Assembly (NCBI GenBank): GCA_009760855.2
Contig: WPIO01000032.1
Location: 3,605,001 to 3,669,000, forward strand
From: Cristatella mucedo
Lineage: Eukaryota > Bryozoa > Phylactolaemata > Cristatellidae
Direction: 5' to 3'
DNA: 64,000 nucleotides
Below, piece by piece: positions 45,463 through 57,000 of the stretch. The position numbers and the translations under genes are program-made. The notes under the pieces were generated by a model. That model made no database searches. It worked only from the letters and a program-made list of their open reading frames with translations, and had not been told where the DNA came from. Each line of letters begins with the position of its first letter. Position 1 is the stretch's first letter.

Positions 45463-47280
45463 GAAGCTGCTGATTCTCCAGGCCCGCAGCAGACACGTGA
45501 CCCCTGAGCATCGGCGCTCAGCTACTGCAGGTAGCTCGGATTTCCAATTAGTTTTGCAGACCTATTCAGCACAGCCGCGCCGCACTCCGAGCTGATCTCG
45601 CGCGCGGTAAAAATAAAAAAGGGGGGGGATACGCAAGCAGATAGCTCACCGGGCGGTTTCCACTCTATCCGTCCAGAACGCATGCTGTTAATGGCTTCGT
45701 AGAAGTTGAGCTTCTCTCATTGAATGCGGCTTATCGTTTCGGCGACTCGATGGGGAAGAGGAGGGAGCCCCACGATAGCGGCCCTGCGCGGCACGCGGCA
45801 GGATACCTACATGGCGCCGTCGGTCGCTGAGGGGGAGGGAGGGAAGAGGCCGGCTGTGGCCATGACTCGCCGTCTATAGGCTGTGGATGGGGGCGATCCC
45901 CTGCCGTTACGCCTCTGCGAACTGGCAAGCTATTACCTCTACCGAGATTCTAATTGTATGAAAATAAAATTGATTTGGCTTAAATGCAAACAAGTATAAA
46001 AAAAATTCGGACACAGCCGAGGAGCATTCTGGATCAACGAGTGCCACAGTCAAGCGTGTAAGAGAATGCAGTATTGGACATGTAGTCGCGAGTTTTTTCG
46101 GTGGCTTCGTTGCCGTTCGCCGACTCGAGAGACTAAAGAGCATCTCACTCTGCATTCCTCTATGGTGACATCATCCTGCGCAAGAGATAGGAAGTGGGAT
46201 CGGCCAGAATCCTGCTCGAAAGAGTCCAACTAACAAATCTTTTGTAGTAGCAAATCAATATATATCGTGCATAATTAGGCAAGACTGACGTATCAGCACG
46301 CAGGTAACGCTGTTGTTCGTGGCATTTTCTGCCAGTTTGGAGAGCTAATCGGCAGAGTTGCACCTTAGCTGCAAATAAGATTTCTCGGCAATGCAACTGT
46401 TCAATAGAATAACTTATCATTTGATGATGATAATTATGATGTGTTTGTTACCTCTGCGTAGCGAATTCGCGTGGCAATGGTTGCCTGGATTGCGCATGTG
46501 CTTGTAAGCTGGCTACAGCAGACCGTGTAGAGGCATGCACGCTTTTGTTGATCAATTCCGAACTATGGCGGCAAGTTTTGGCATTTATTTGGCCGAGCGC
46601 TGGATTTCGTAGCTTTAAACGTCTGCAAATAAGTGAGAGGGTCAAGTGCTTCTTGTCTATGTGCACCTTAGCCTGTAAGTTCAAGCAAAAAATTAAAATT
46701 AAAATTAAATAAATTAAACCCAATTAGAATTAAAAGCAACGGTGTGTAAGTAGCCGGGACTCTTCTGTGGCGAGCGCCAAGCCTAAACCGCTGTCGCAGT
46801 TACTCGGCAGCCAACAGCTTCCATTCAGGCACAACCGAGAAAGAGTGAAGCCCAGCCGAATTAGGTAGAAAAGAAGTGGCAACCGTAAGGAAAGGCTGAG
46901 AAAGTTGTGCCCAAGCCGTCCGCAGCGAATATTCTGCATGCCGACATCGCCATCGACATTCGCCATCGACATCGACATTCAATCATCTACAGAGCTAGAT
47001 TTAGCTGCGTTTCCTGGTACGGCAGCCGAGGTGGTAGAGCTTCGAAGGGAGCTCGGTAGCTTGGTACACATCGAAACGAGCCGACGCGGTAGCGAAATCG
47101 CTTGGCTGCTCTGGTTTTGCCGCGCGATACACCTTTCCTCAGGGTTTCGGGTCATTGGATGTTTGCAGACTACGGTTTTCTTTTTAACATCTTTTCATCC
47201 AATCAATTCGCAGCTGCCTATAGGCATTCTATAAATAAAAATACGATGGTAGAGGCGATTGTATTAGCCAATGCCACCCT
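44900..47280. other. Intergenic between Fringe and RICTOR
   Basis: Holds a (CAG)n tract at 45421-45462 and a GC-rich block near 45.5-45.9 kb. A coding-like frame (VVELRRELGSLVHIETSRRG) near 47.0 kb has no identified family. Otherwise nothing recognised. Confidence 0.4.
45421..45462. repeat. (CAG)n trinucleotide repeat
   Basis: About 14 uninterrupted CAG units. On the minus strand this gives a run of Cys. No surrounding gene is recognised. Confidence 0.95.
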
Positions 47281-47284
47281 GATT

Positions 47285-47425
47285 TCGCCTCGGGGTTAAG
47301 GGGCTTGTCTTTAACGGCCGAAGTCAAGGTGAATGCATTTGATGCCTGAGGTTATGGGCTCGAGACCTGCGAAGCGCCTACACAGAGATTAAGTTCTCTT
47401 TGGGCGCTATACACGAATTATTTAT
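47285..47425 (+). repeat. tRNA-derived SINE, family A
   Basis: The A-box region is eroded, with an insertion before the B-box-like TATGGGCTCGAGACC. It ends AGAGATTAAGTTCTCTTTGG-GCGCTATACACG, followed by an AT-rich tract to about 47510. Confidence 0.7.
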
Positions 47426-47639
47426 TATTATTATATATTTATTTTATCATTTATATCTTATTTATTTTTTATTATATTTATTACTAAATAATTATTCTTT
47501 ATTACGTGCAGAGCCTGCTGAGTCTGCCAAACCCCACAGTTTACCGTCGGCGGTTTAAGGGATATTCCCACACGTAATCTCTAAGCATGTCGACCAAATA
47601 AGTGTAGCAACAGCTTTACGATCGGCCTTTGGTTTGTTT

Positions 47640-47938
47640 AACGCCTCTCTGGCGATCAGCCGAGCGAAATCAGGATTAATTGCATCGTCGCTACCACGCG
47701 CCGGTCGCCCGGCAGACTCGACAGTGCGCTTCTGCTCGCTCTACTAAGGGCAGCTGCGACCGCAGTCCGGAAGATCAGCGTGGGCCGCTTTCCAGAATTA
47801 GTTTAGTAACTGGCCAGCCTCCGCCGCGAAGTCGGCGGCCGCCGGGGGAGGTAAGCGAGTTCGTACGTAGCCCGCCCCCAAGAAGGGGCGTGACAGCGGC
47901 ACACGACATCCGTATGCGGGCGCTTACCAACAATAAAG
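47640..47938 (+). promoter_or_regulatory. CpG-rich 5' flank of RICTOR
   Basis: A GC- and CpG-rich stretch directly upstream of the RICTOR AUG, with no TATA box seen. The AUG lies in CAATAAAGATGGCTGC, close to the YY1/TISU consensus (AAGATGGCGGC), which in animals marks start codons of short-5'UTR mRNAs. The promoter call is by position and composition. Confidence 0.45.
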
Positions 47939-48002
47939 ATGGCTGCGACCGCACCGCTCCCCCGCGGTCGCAGCTATCGGCTGAGCGGTCGGCTTCGCAG
48001 GC
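47939..48002 (+). CDS. RICTOR: RICTOR exon 1 with start codon
   Basis: AUG in AAAGATGG, encoding MAATAPLPRGRSYRLSGRLR. The human protein also starts MAA and has an RGRS element. Phase 1 donor C|GTAAGT. It contains an 11-bp inverted repeat (47942-47952 with 47964-47974). Confidence 0.82.
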
Positions 48003-51000
48003 GTAAGTATTGCTAAAATCGCCGCTCGCAAAAAGTTGCGCACGCTCCAGCCAGAAGCGCCCAAGTGCGCTCGCTGATTCGCCGAGCAGAGCGGCGCTGG
48101 AAGCGGCGGTGTCGTAGTTTGTCTCCGTGCGTCGTCGCCGGTCACTCCCCGCTTGCGGTCGCCCGTCGCATCGTTGCCTTTTGTCGCCCAGGGAAGCCGG
48201 ACGCCGACGAAGAGGTACCGAACGTGGATATGAGCCGGCGTGAGTATTACCAGCTGAGTCCGGTGCTGCGTCGCGTGATTCTGTCCGAACGGGCTCGCGC
48301 GTCGAACGCGGCCCTCAGTAGCCCTCCATTTGTCGTGCGCGACCGTGCTCTAACGATGTTTATAACGTGGGCATACGACGGCAATTTTCTCCTCGCCAAA
48401 GAGTCCCAGTGCGCCGCTGCTGAGCCAGCCGAGTCGCAGCATCCAGCCTGTGATAATCGGCGGCTGGCCGTGGGCGTGGTCGGCGCTGCAGCAGGCCTGG
48501 CCCCGAATCCCGTTGCAGCATATTTCGACAATCTGAAAGATATACTTTCAAATGTCGTGAAGAGGAAAGGCATCAAAGACTCGGCTAAATTAGCCTACTT
48601 TAATAACTTTGTAAAGCTCGTGATCCGTTCTTCAAAGCAGTCAGGAAGCAATTCGAGCAGCGGCTACTTGGACGAAGAAGTGCTGCTTTGGTAAGACTGT
48701 GCTAACGTGTTAGGCAAATCGCGATTCGCGTGGATGTTCCACCCACGTGTCGGATCAGTTCGCACTGCCGAAGCTGCTTCTTGGTAGCAGGTGTTATGCG
48801 GAACGTATGTATGTACGTTGTATGCGGAACGCCGCGGGGTTGATGCCTCATTCTCGCAGACCGTGCTCGAGCTCAACGGCAAATTTTCTCTTTCGTCGGC
48901 TGTAGCTTGCGCACAGGACTCATGCAGAATTGCACCGACGTCCGAGCCGGCTGCCTTAGAGCCCTACGATATTTCATAATTGCCGACAGAAGCCGGCTGC
49001 CCTTGCTGTTTCGCTGCCGCATTGACTTCCTAGCAGTCAGGTAAGTTTCATTTCCCAAGCAGCTGCAGGATTTACGCAGCTGCTCACTATTAACTGCTTT
49101 AGACGTGCTGGCTCGGTGGGATGGTGCATATTTTGATCGTTCGTCATAGGGTGAGCGTGAACTGCAGTTGCCCTTCAGCATCTCTTAGCGGTCCTATCTT
49201 TCGACCGTGCACATTAGTGGTGAGCCGTGATGACACACTAGGTAAGGCGGTTGCTTTTCACGACCTCGGTCCCGAGGTCGTGGGTTCGGATCCTGCCGTG
49301 AGTGATTCCTGATCACGGCTGCAAGCGACGGTGACAGCCGTAAAGGCTCTTCTGTCGCCTTACAAAAGAGGCTGCTTAGTCAGCTAGGAGATTCATTATT
49401 TATTTTATAGTTGCTAGATAGTGGTCACGGTTGTGTAAGCATCACAGCATGAGATGCACAGAGGGTCAAGCAGGCTGTGTGCACGTGCTGGCTGAGAAGC
49501 CGGGCCCGGACCTGCATGGAGCGGAGGGCTTCCACCCCCCTTGGCATGGCATACACACATACTGTCCGATACCCCTTGATTGTGTGGCAAGAAACACTAC
49601 AGTGACCGTGTTAAGGAGGTGCTGACACTGTCGCATCAGCAAGGCCAATAAGAATCGTGAGTTTAGCCGATGGCTTGGGATTGGCAATTTCACTTATGCT
49701 GTACTATTAATAAATATACCGGGACTGGTTTTGATGGCCTAGTTAGCTGGATCTGGTCGGCTGAATGGAGCAGATGCCAGAGGTGAGAAGAATACTTCAT
49801 TTGTATTGTCTTCCAAGAGAACATGATCTTGATGTCGATCCAGGTGCTTTACATATGCCACAGGCTCGAGCCCACGGCTTTGGTTGTTAAATGCTTATAC
49901 CTTATACCTGGGCAAAGCCAGGGCAGTAGCCTTATCAAGACGTAGCACCTCAGAATGGAGCTGCCACACTGCAAGACCGTGCGTGGTCATAGAAAGATGC
50001 TACAGGGATCGATGTTGGAAAGAGACTTTAGGAACAAAGCCTAAGCTTATAACCCACCAGTGGTCATGAAGCAGACTGCTATCAGTGGGCCCATGATCAC
50101 ACCCACCGGACAGGAGACTACTGGAATCTTTTTTAATGGACTGATGTTTGGTAGCAGAAAGCTATCCATTGGGACCAGCTTAAAGAAAGATGAGGCGTAC
50201 TGGTATTACTGCCATCAACATAGAGATTGAAATTCGGCCGGAATTGGTGATGGTTTTTGGGATTGCCTGTGCCGAAATTGTTGATGCAACCGATGCCCGA
50301 GCTCTATCAAATCTAAGGTATTAATTGACCAGCACATGTACCTCCACTCAGTCAAGGAAGCTGGATTGCAAAGCACACACACCCTGCTTGGAAGATCATT
50401 ATATTTAGCTGCAAAGTAACAACCCTAAGCACACTGCCAGGCCAGTGAAGCAATTTTTTGACGTATCTAGTGTGGAGCTGATGCAATCGCCCTGCAATCG
50501 CCGGATCTGAATCCCATTTGAACGTTTATGGGACGAGATCGAGTGGCAGCTGAGGCCTCGTGTTCGGTCTGCATTTGTAGCTGATCTTGTCAGTAAAATT
50601 CAGGCTCTTTGGAATGCTACAGCAGATGAGACACTGCGGAAGCTAGTGGCATGTCTAGTCAAATAAAGAGTGTAATAAATAATCGTGGTGGGATTACGTC
50701 ATACTAAGTGCATATATACTGGCAGCACGTGTTTACTATTTTTAGACTGTCAATACATGTAAGCGCATATATACTGGCAGCACGTGTTTACTAATTTGAG
50801 ACCCAATAAATATTTTCGCCTGCTGTGCACAACTTTAACAAGCCTGGCATTTTAGAGAATCCACTTGATACTCGATCCGAATTGCCAGCTGCACACGATT
50901 GTGCCATATGTTGTGAGGAAGCAGGAGCTCGATCGTTTTGCTCCCGTCTGTGCTTGTACCCTACCGGCCAGTGTGGGAATTTAGGTTTCTGTACCTCAGT

Positions 51001-54000
51001 ACATCATTTGCCTCGTCGCATCGGCTCCCTTACGCTAACTTTGCCCGGGTGCTCCAGTTTCGTCTTATCGAGGCAGTTAAACCGGATTGCAAAACCCGTG
51101 CAGCTAGCCCATGTTATGACGAGTAGCTGCCCTTCAGCCCCCAAGTAGCCCACCCCCACCCCTGCCAGGCATTCGGTCGGGCTGGTTGGGCTCGCAGCTG
51201 GGCAAACGGTAGGATCTTGAGCATTTACTATGACTCCCAGCTCTGATTGCCACGAAGTCTGCTGCCAGCCACATCGTTTATGCCACCGTGCGTGCTGCTG
51301 TCCAGTGTTAACCAGTGTTAGTGGCATGCTAGTGCTTACGTTCTCTTGACGACAGATAGGACATTTAGCAACAGTCCCTTTGTGCAACGAATTTCACTGG
51401 CTACCGTTCTTAGCTGCACTTCTAAGTGAGCTTCGGTCTCTTGGCCTCTCTTGCTGCTGCTGCCACATTTCCTCTGCTTCCTTCATGGTTTTGACGTGCC
51501 TGGTTCCTGTGGGCTCTCTTCGTTGGGCGGTGCCTTTTGACTCGTACCGAGTCATTAGCCTGATAGCTCCTGGAGTGCCTCATCGAGTTTTCAGTGGATG
51601 TGATCCGTTTATGCAATTACGAACATTTACGAGTTGCATTAGCACTCACTACGTTGCACTGACCGAGACTGCCATCTTGATTAATTGCAAGCGAACCGTG
51701 CAGTGTTGCTCCTAGTCACTAGCCCATTGTTTTTTTTGGCAGCCTGCTGTTTTTTATTATATCGGCAAGCTGTGACGCTGGACGTTGTGGCCACCCGAAG
51801 CTTCAGCCAAAGACTAAAATAAATAGTTTTTGGTCTGAAGTGGCAGTGTCGATCGCTTACCTTGTACCGTGTCGTTTCCATCTTTGGTGCACATTTCCAT
51901 GTTGTGCTTCTTATTCAAATAGTTCGTGGCTGCTGTTCAGTGGATCGCTGGGATACGGTATGCCTTCTGTCTCCACACTCGTCTTTTCTCTTTACTGTGT
52001 CCCTAACGTAAGCGTATGTGTATGGACACGAAACTTCATCCAGTCACAAATCGGATGTTGAGCGCATGCTCGCCTATGCATCGCTACTGTCATCGGATTT
52101 GCCGCTGCTCACTGAATGGTACCGTGCTGTGAATAGGCGCAGGCCTCTGCTTCCTTCCTCGGACTGCCTAGCTACCACCGCACTCGTGCAGACCTTCTGC
52201 TGCCCAAGCCATGCAGACCCTAAAGGCTATGAGTAGTCTGCACCCTTATCGATAATGATAGGCAAGGCATCGACCCTGTGCCTGGCTGCTTCACCTGGCT
52301 GTAGGTTGTTTGTGGGCCTCTAGGCCTGTGTTACCTGACTAGGGCAGGCTTTACCGTGCGCTCTGCCCTTGAATGTCGAGTCCAACCGGCGAGCCGATTA
52401 CTGCAAGCCGTGCAGCTGTGGACGGTGATGATGCTGCGCAAGTTCATTCATCTCTGATAGCACAGCCTGCCCTTTATGCACGTTCTTTGTCAGTCTCGTG
52501 CAAGTGCAGCGTGCCTGTCCGGCACTTCGGCAATGGTTTGATCAGTTTCGATTGACGTGCTGCTAAAATGGACTAAAAAAAGTTCAGTTTTTTGCTCCGA
52601 AATGACACACGGATCGCCAGATTTGTTTTACAGCGATTCCTAGTCTGAGGCTGATCCCTGTGATCAGGTCGGTAGGTTTTGCCTGCCGTGTCCACCACCC
52701 ATGTCGCACGTAGGTTCTGTCTGCTTCACCTGTCATTGTTGCCGTTGTCGAAAGATTTCTGTAATGATTGAAATAGCAGCAGGTGCGTGCCCACTGGCAT
52801 GCCCAGAGCCTCTTTCTTTTGATTGCATACGCCTCACATCAATAAAAGGAATGGTAATACGATAGTGCATTTCTGATATAATTTCGTGCACTGATCACTC
52901 AGTTTGCTTTGCGGTAATAGTCTGACAACACATGCATGTATTTTGAACCGTGATATAATGCCAAACGTGAAGAGTACTTGGCCAGTTGCCCCTGCTCGCC
53001 GTACCAGCTTGGCTCTCAAGCGAGCATCTTGACATGTTGCTTGTGCCATCTGCTAGACTCAAGCATGAGTGGAATGAATACTGGCATAATGGGTTATTTC
53101 ATATCTTATTTTCAACACATTTCTTGACCCTGCCATACTATGAAAGGGCTTGTGAAAAACATTTAGTCAAATTTTCACTTGCAGCAAAACGGTTGGCCTG
53201 CAGTCTGTACCTGCTATGATGTCATTACCATCGGAGCTCAATTGTCAAGTGCCACTCGGGGTGGGTTCTAGGCTTTCGTATGCTCCCAAAGCCTGGAGCT
53301 AACTACCGACGAACGTCAGTACACCTCCTGACGTGACAAAATTTTAAAAAGAATCTAAAAACTCACCTATTACTCCCAGCATTTTCTGGGTGCATGCTAG
53401 TTGTCCTTTATGTGATTATGCATGCTGACACTGCATTTTATTGCTAACCAAATGAGTGTTTCCATTCCAGCATATATTTAGTGCCTAGAAAGAGATTTAA
53501 TTCCCTTAGGGTCTTATACAAATGTTTTTATTTTTATTACTATTCTGATATGCCTGCTAGACTATAGCTGAGGCTAATATTTTAATTGGTATGCTAGCTT
53601 GTGTTATTAAATCTTTATTCACACCAGTTGTTTCGTGAGTTGCCCATGTTGCCGTGGTTGTGCATGTTGCTGCGTAGCAGTGGCCGTCTCGAGCTTCTAC
53701 CTGATTAGCTGCGGTCACACAGACGTCTTTCGATGCAGATGTTTGGACTCCAGTGCCGAAGGTCATGCTGAGCGAACGCAAGCACTACGATTGATACGTC
53801 ATATCATAGCTGTTGCACCACGGATGCTGTCGAAGTCTGTCATACGATGCCTAGTGGCTATTGGCCGCGACGGGACGGCACACAAAGATCAGCTTACCCG
53901 TGGCAGCCTGGAGACACTGTGCGAGTTGGGTGAGTCTTTGCTGTCGCTCTCTTCTGTTAGCTGATTCTGCCTGACGCCAATTTGGTACTGATTCTGACTG

Positions 54001-57000
54001 AGGTGCGTCTGGTTCGCTTCCGGTAGCATATGTAGAGTCTGAGACCATATTTTATTCAGCTCTACAGGGGCTGATACCAGGGGAGGCAAGCGCAGGCCTG
54101 TGGCAGCCGTGATTTTTGAGTTCGACGACTCGAAAAAGACGGAAAAAAATGCTCAGGTTAGGGTGCTGGTGGAGGCACACTGTCATCACCGTATGAGACC
54201 GATTACCACATGTGACCGATTAAGTAAGGGGGCATGTGGCATACGATCGCTTAGTAGTTTAACTTCACGAATGGTCACCCGTGTGGCACAACACTTCCTT
54301 GTTCATATGTTTCTCACCAGTGGGCTCGACTGTGGTCGGTGCAAGCTCTACGATGGGTCTTTATATTCATGCTCTGTCAGCTTTGCTAGGCTTAGCTACC
54401 CTGTTTGGCTGCTTCGATTGTCTATTTAGCCCCATTCATCGTGAGCTGGGCCGTCGTGAATAGCTTCATCCTAGGTCGGGGGGGGGGGTGGGGGTCCGGG
54501 CGGTGCAGGGTGGAAGGGGGAAGCTGTTATGTTGTAAGGCACAGTTGTGCTCGCTTTCTTCCGGATGCTGAGCGCTCCCTCCCTCCCTCCCCTCCCTGAA
54601 CTGCCCAAGCACCAGGATCTGATCAGATCTTGCCGGGGCTATTCAGATCGAAGCAGTTAGAGGCAGCCGCTGCAAGATGCAGCTGCCCTGGCCGGTTTGT
54701 TTGGCCCCAGCTTCTCGGTGCTGGCCTTTTGAATTGATTGTTTTCATTACCACCAGTGGAAAGGCTGCTTGAAAATTCTGTCCCGGTGCCGGCCAAGACT
54801 TGTTTGCCTGACGACTGTGGGTGTTTGCTTCCCTCATCCAGATACGACGCCTATCTGGGATCGGAAGCAGCTGCTTCTTTGCTCGGGCGGCAGTCCAAGA
54901 TGATTGTGGTTATTGTGATGATTGTAATGATTGATAGATGATTGTGGGCTGCAGCTAAGTGTAGTGGTTAAAAGTTGTGTTGCCAGCCGGACTCAAACCT
55001 CTCACCCCAGCTTCCAAAGTCAGTGTACCTTAGCTCACGGCAACTCATTTGCCAGTTCTTGTTGTGCGATTCTTTCACGACAAAGGGGTCCATCATCCTG
55101 TTAAGGCTGGCTGCCTTTTAGAAGAGGCCACAGCATGTACGCGGCCAGCCCCCTGCTCAGCTTCTGAAGTGCCATGGTTGTGATGTGCATTGTCGAGCAG
55201 TTTGTATGTGAGCACTACGCTGGAGCCTGTGTTGTTGAATGTGGTGGCAACAGGGTTCTTCAGGACACTAAATATGCTTGACTGGCCGTTTATTTCTGTA
55301 AGTTTTTTCGGTGGCTCAGTAGTTCAGCTTCCCCTTCTTACGTATGGCCCTACTTGGTGGGCGAAAGCATCGATGCCCTGGACGGGGAACAACTAGCTTT
55401 TCTAACGAACTGAGAGCTTCTACTGGGTTTTGGCATGTTGCAGGTGCGGATTGACTGACCCGTGCTGCACTTAGTGCGCTCTCACTTTGCACACTTGAGA
55501 GGTTTTTCTTAAACGGGATCACCCTGTTTTGCTGCTTTTCTATTTTGCTCGCCATCATCGTTCTGCATAGTATCACTTTTAGTTGTTAAAATAGTCGGTG
55601 CCTTGGTTACCACTGTCGCCCGTGTATGGATAGTGCAATCATCATTCACAGCTTGAAGCCGTTCGAAATTAAGATTCAGTTCAGTTTAAATATGCAGATA
55701 CCGAAGGCCTTGTGAGCAGCAGCTGTTCATGTCAGCTTGATTGATGCAAATGATATATAGGTTATTTCGGGTTATTGTTGTCCTTTTCTTTTTCAGCCTT
55801 GCAAAACCCGGAGGCCATTGCAGAATGTGGAGGAATCTATATATTGCTTCGCGCAGTACTTGATCAAAACGATCTGGATATGATTATTGAAGTGCTACTT
55901 CAGACGGTGCTCTACTTGCTGAACAAGCCTAGCACCCGCAGACTTATTCGTACTAATGTTGAACTTGAGGTGTGTTGGGACTTTCCTCTTTCCTTTTGAC
56001 TGTGGCTTATTTGTGCAATCGTCTTAATTATGTGCAGCCGTCGACATGAAGGACTGCTGCTATGCAAGGTGCAGTTCAAACTGCAATATTAGGAATTCAC
56101 CAGCAGTGCATGAATGCATTTACTCACGGGTAGTGTACTGTGTCATGGCATTTCTCTGGTGCTGCAGATGCTGCTGGCGCCGTTTACTGACAGCCTTTTC
56201 AAGTATAGTGCCGAGCCTGGTGATACTGGCATCTCTGCAGAGTAAGTAAGAGAGAAGCAGTGTGGGCTCTCCATTCTTGTTGCAGCCGTCAGTTATCGTG
56301 CTGCCTCGTCCTTGTGACAGCTTGGCATACCGATGCCGATAATTTTGCTGTAATACTTGGTGTACTAGACCATGCAGTCTGTACTGTGCTATGATGTCAG
56401 TTACCTGAAACTGGCCGGTGTATGCCCTACCTGAAAATTATCAGTGGAGCATCATTCACTGCAGCTGCAGCAGCTGCAGCAGTCCTCTTTCAGGTGGTTG
56501 TCTGGTTATACATGGTCTGAGCCACATAACCAGTTTGTTCTGGCACTTGCCTGCACTTGCATCCGGTCAGAGTTTGTGGCCTTTGTAAGAGGGACTTATG
56601 TTGAACTGCTCTCATTTCGTCTCTTTTACTTTTAGGGCTAGCTCATGGCATACGGTAAATGGCCCACTTAGCTACCTTGCAAATTTCGGTAAACTTTACT
56701 GCACAATGTTTGAAAAGCAATAGGCATGACATATTGAATTTGAAAATACAAAAGACCGAAAATCATCTGGTGTAAGTCAATGTGCAGAAGTATTTCTCTG
56801 CGATTGGTGATCGATCAATCAGCATCCGGTTTTTCGGATCAGCAGTATCCTGACTGAGCCATCGATACTATGAATCTATTGCACTCGAAGCTAAGATCTC
56901 GGGCTGGGTATTATCGTTGTAGAAATGACTGTCGACCCTCCAAAGCCCTGCTCCTTACTCGACTCACTCGATTACCTTGCTGCCTGCATCGACCCCATTC

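Noticed and set aside
48065-48694. Single 209-codon open frame as one RICTOR first exon
   Set aside because: It spans two spliceable introns. Splicing brings DADEEVPNVDMSR next to YFDNLKDIL as in other RICTORs. Retention of intron 2 is kept as a separate finding.
53723-53738. Upstream acceptor for RICTOR exon 5, giving DVFRCR
   Set aside because: It breaks phase with exon 4. The acceptor at 53738 keeps phase and gives the conserved R-C-L-D.
54106-54156. Open segment EFDDSKKTEKNAQ in RICTOR intron 5 as an extra exon
   Set aside because: Exons 5 and 6 join directly at the conserved CELALQNPE, leaving no room for it.
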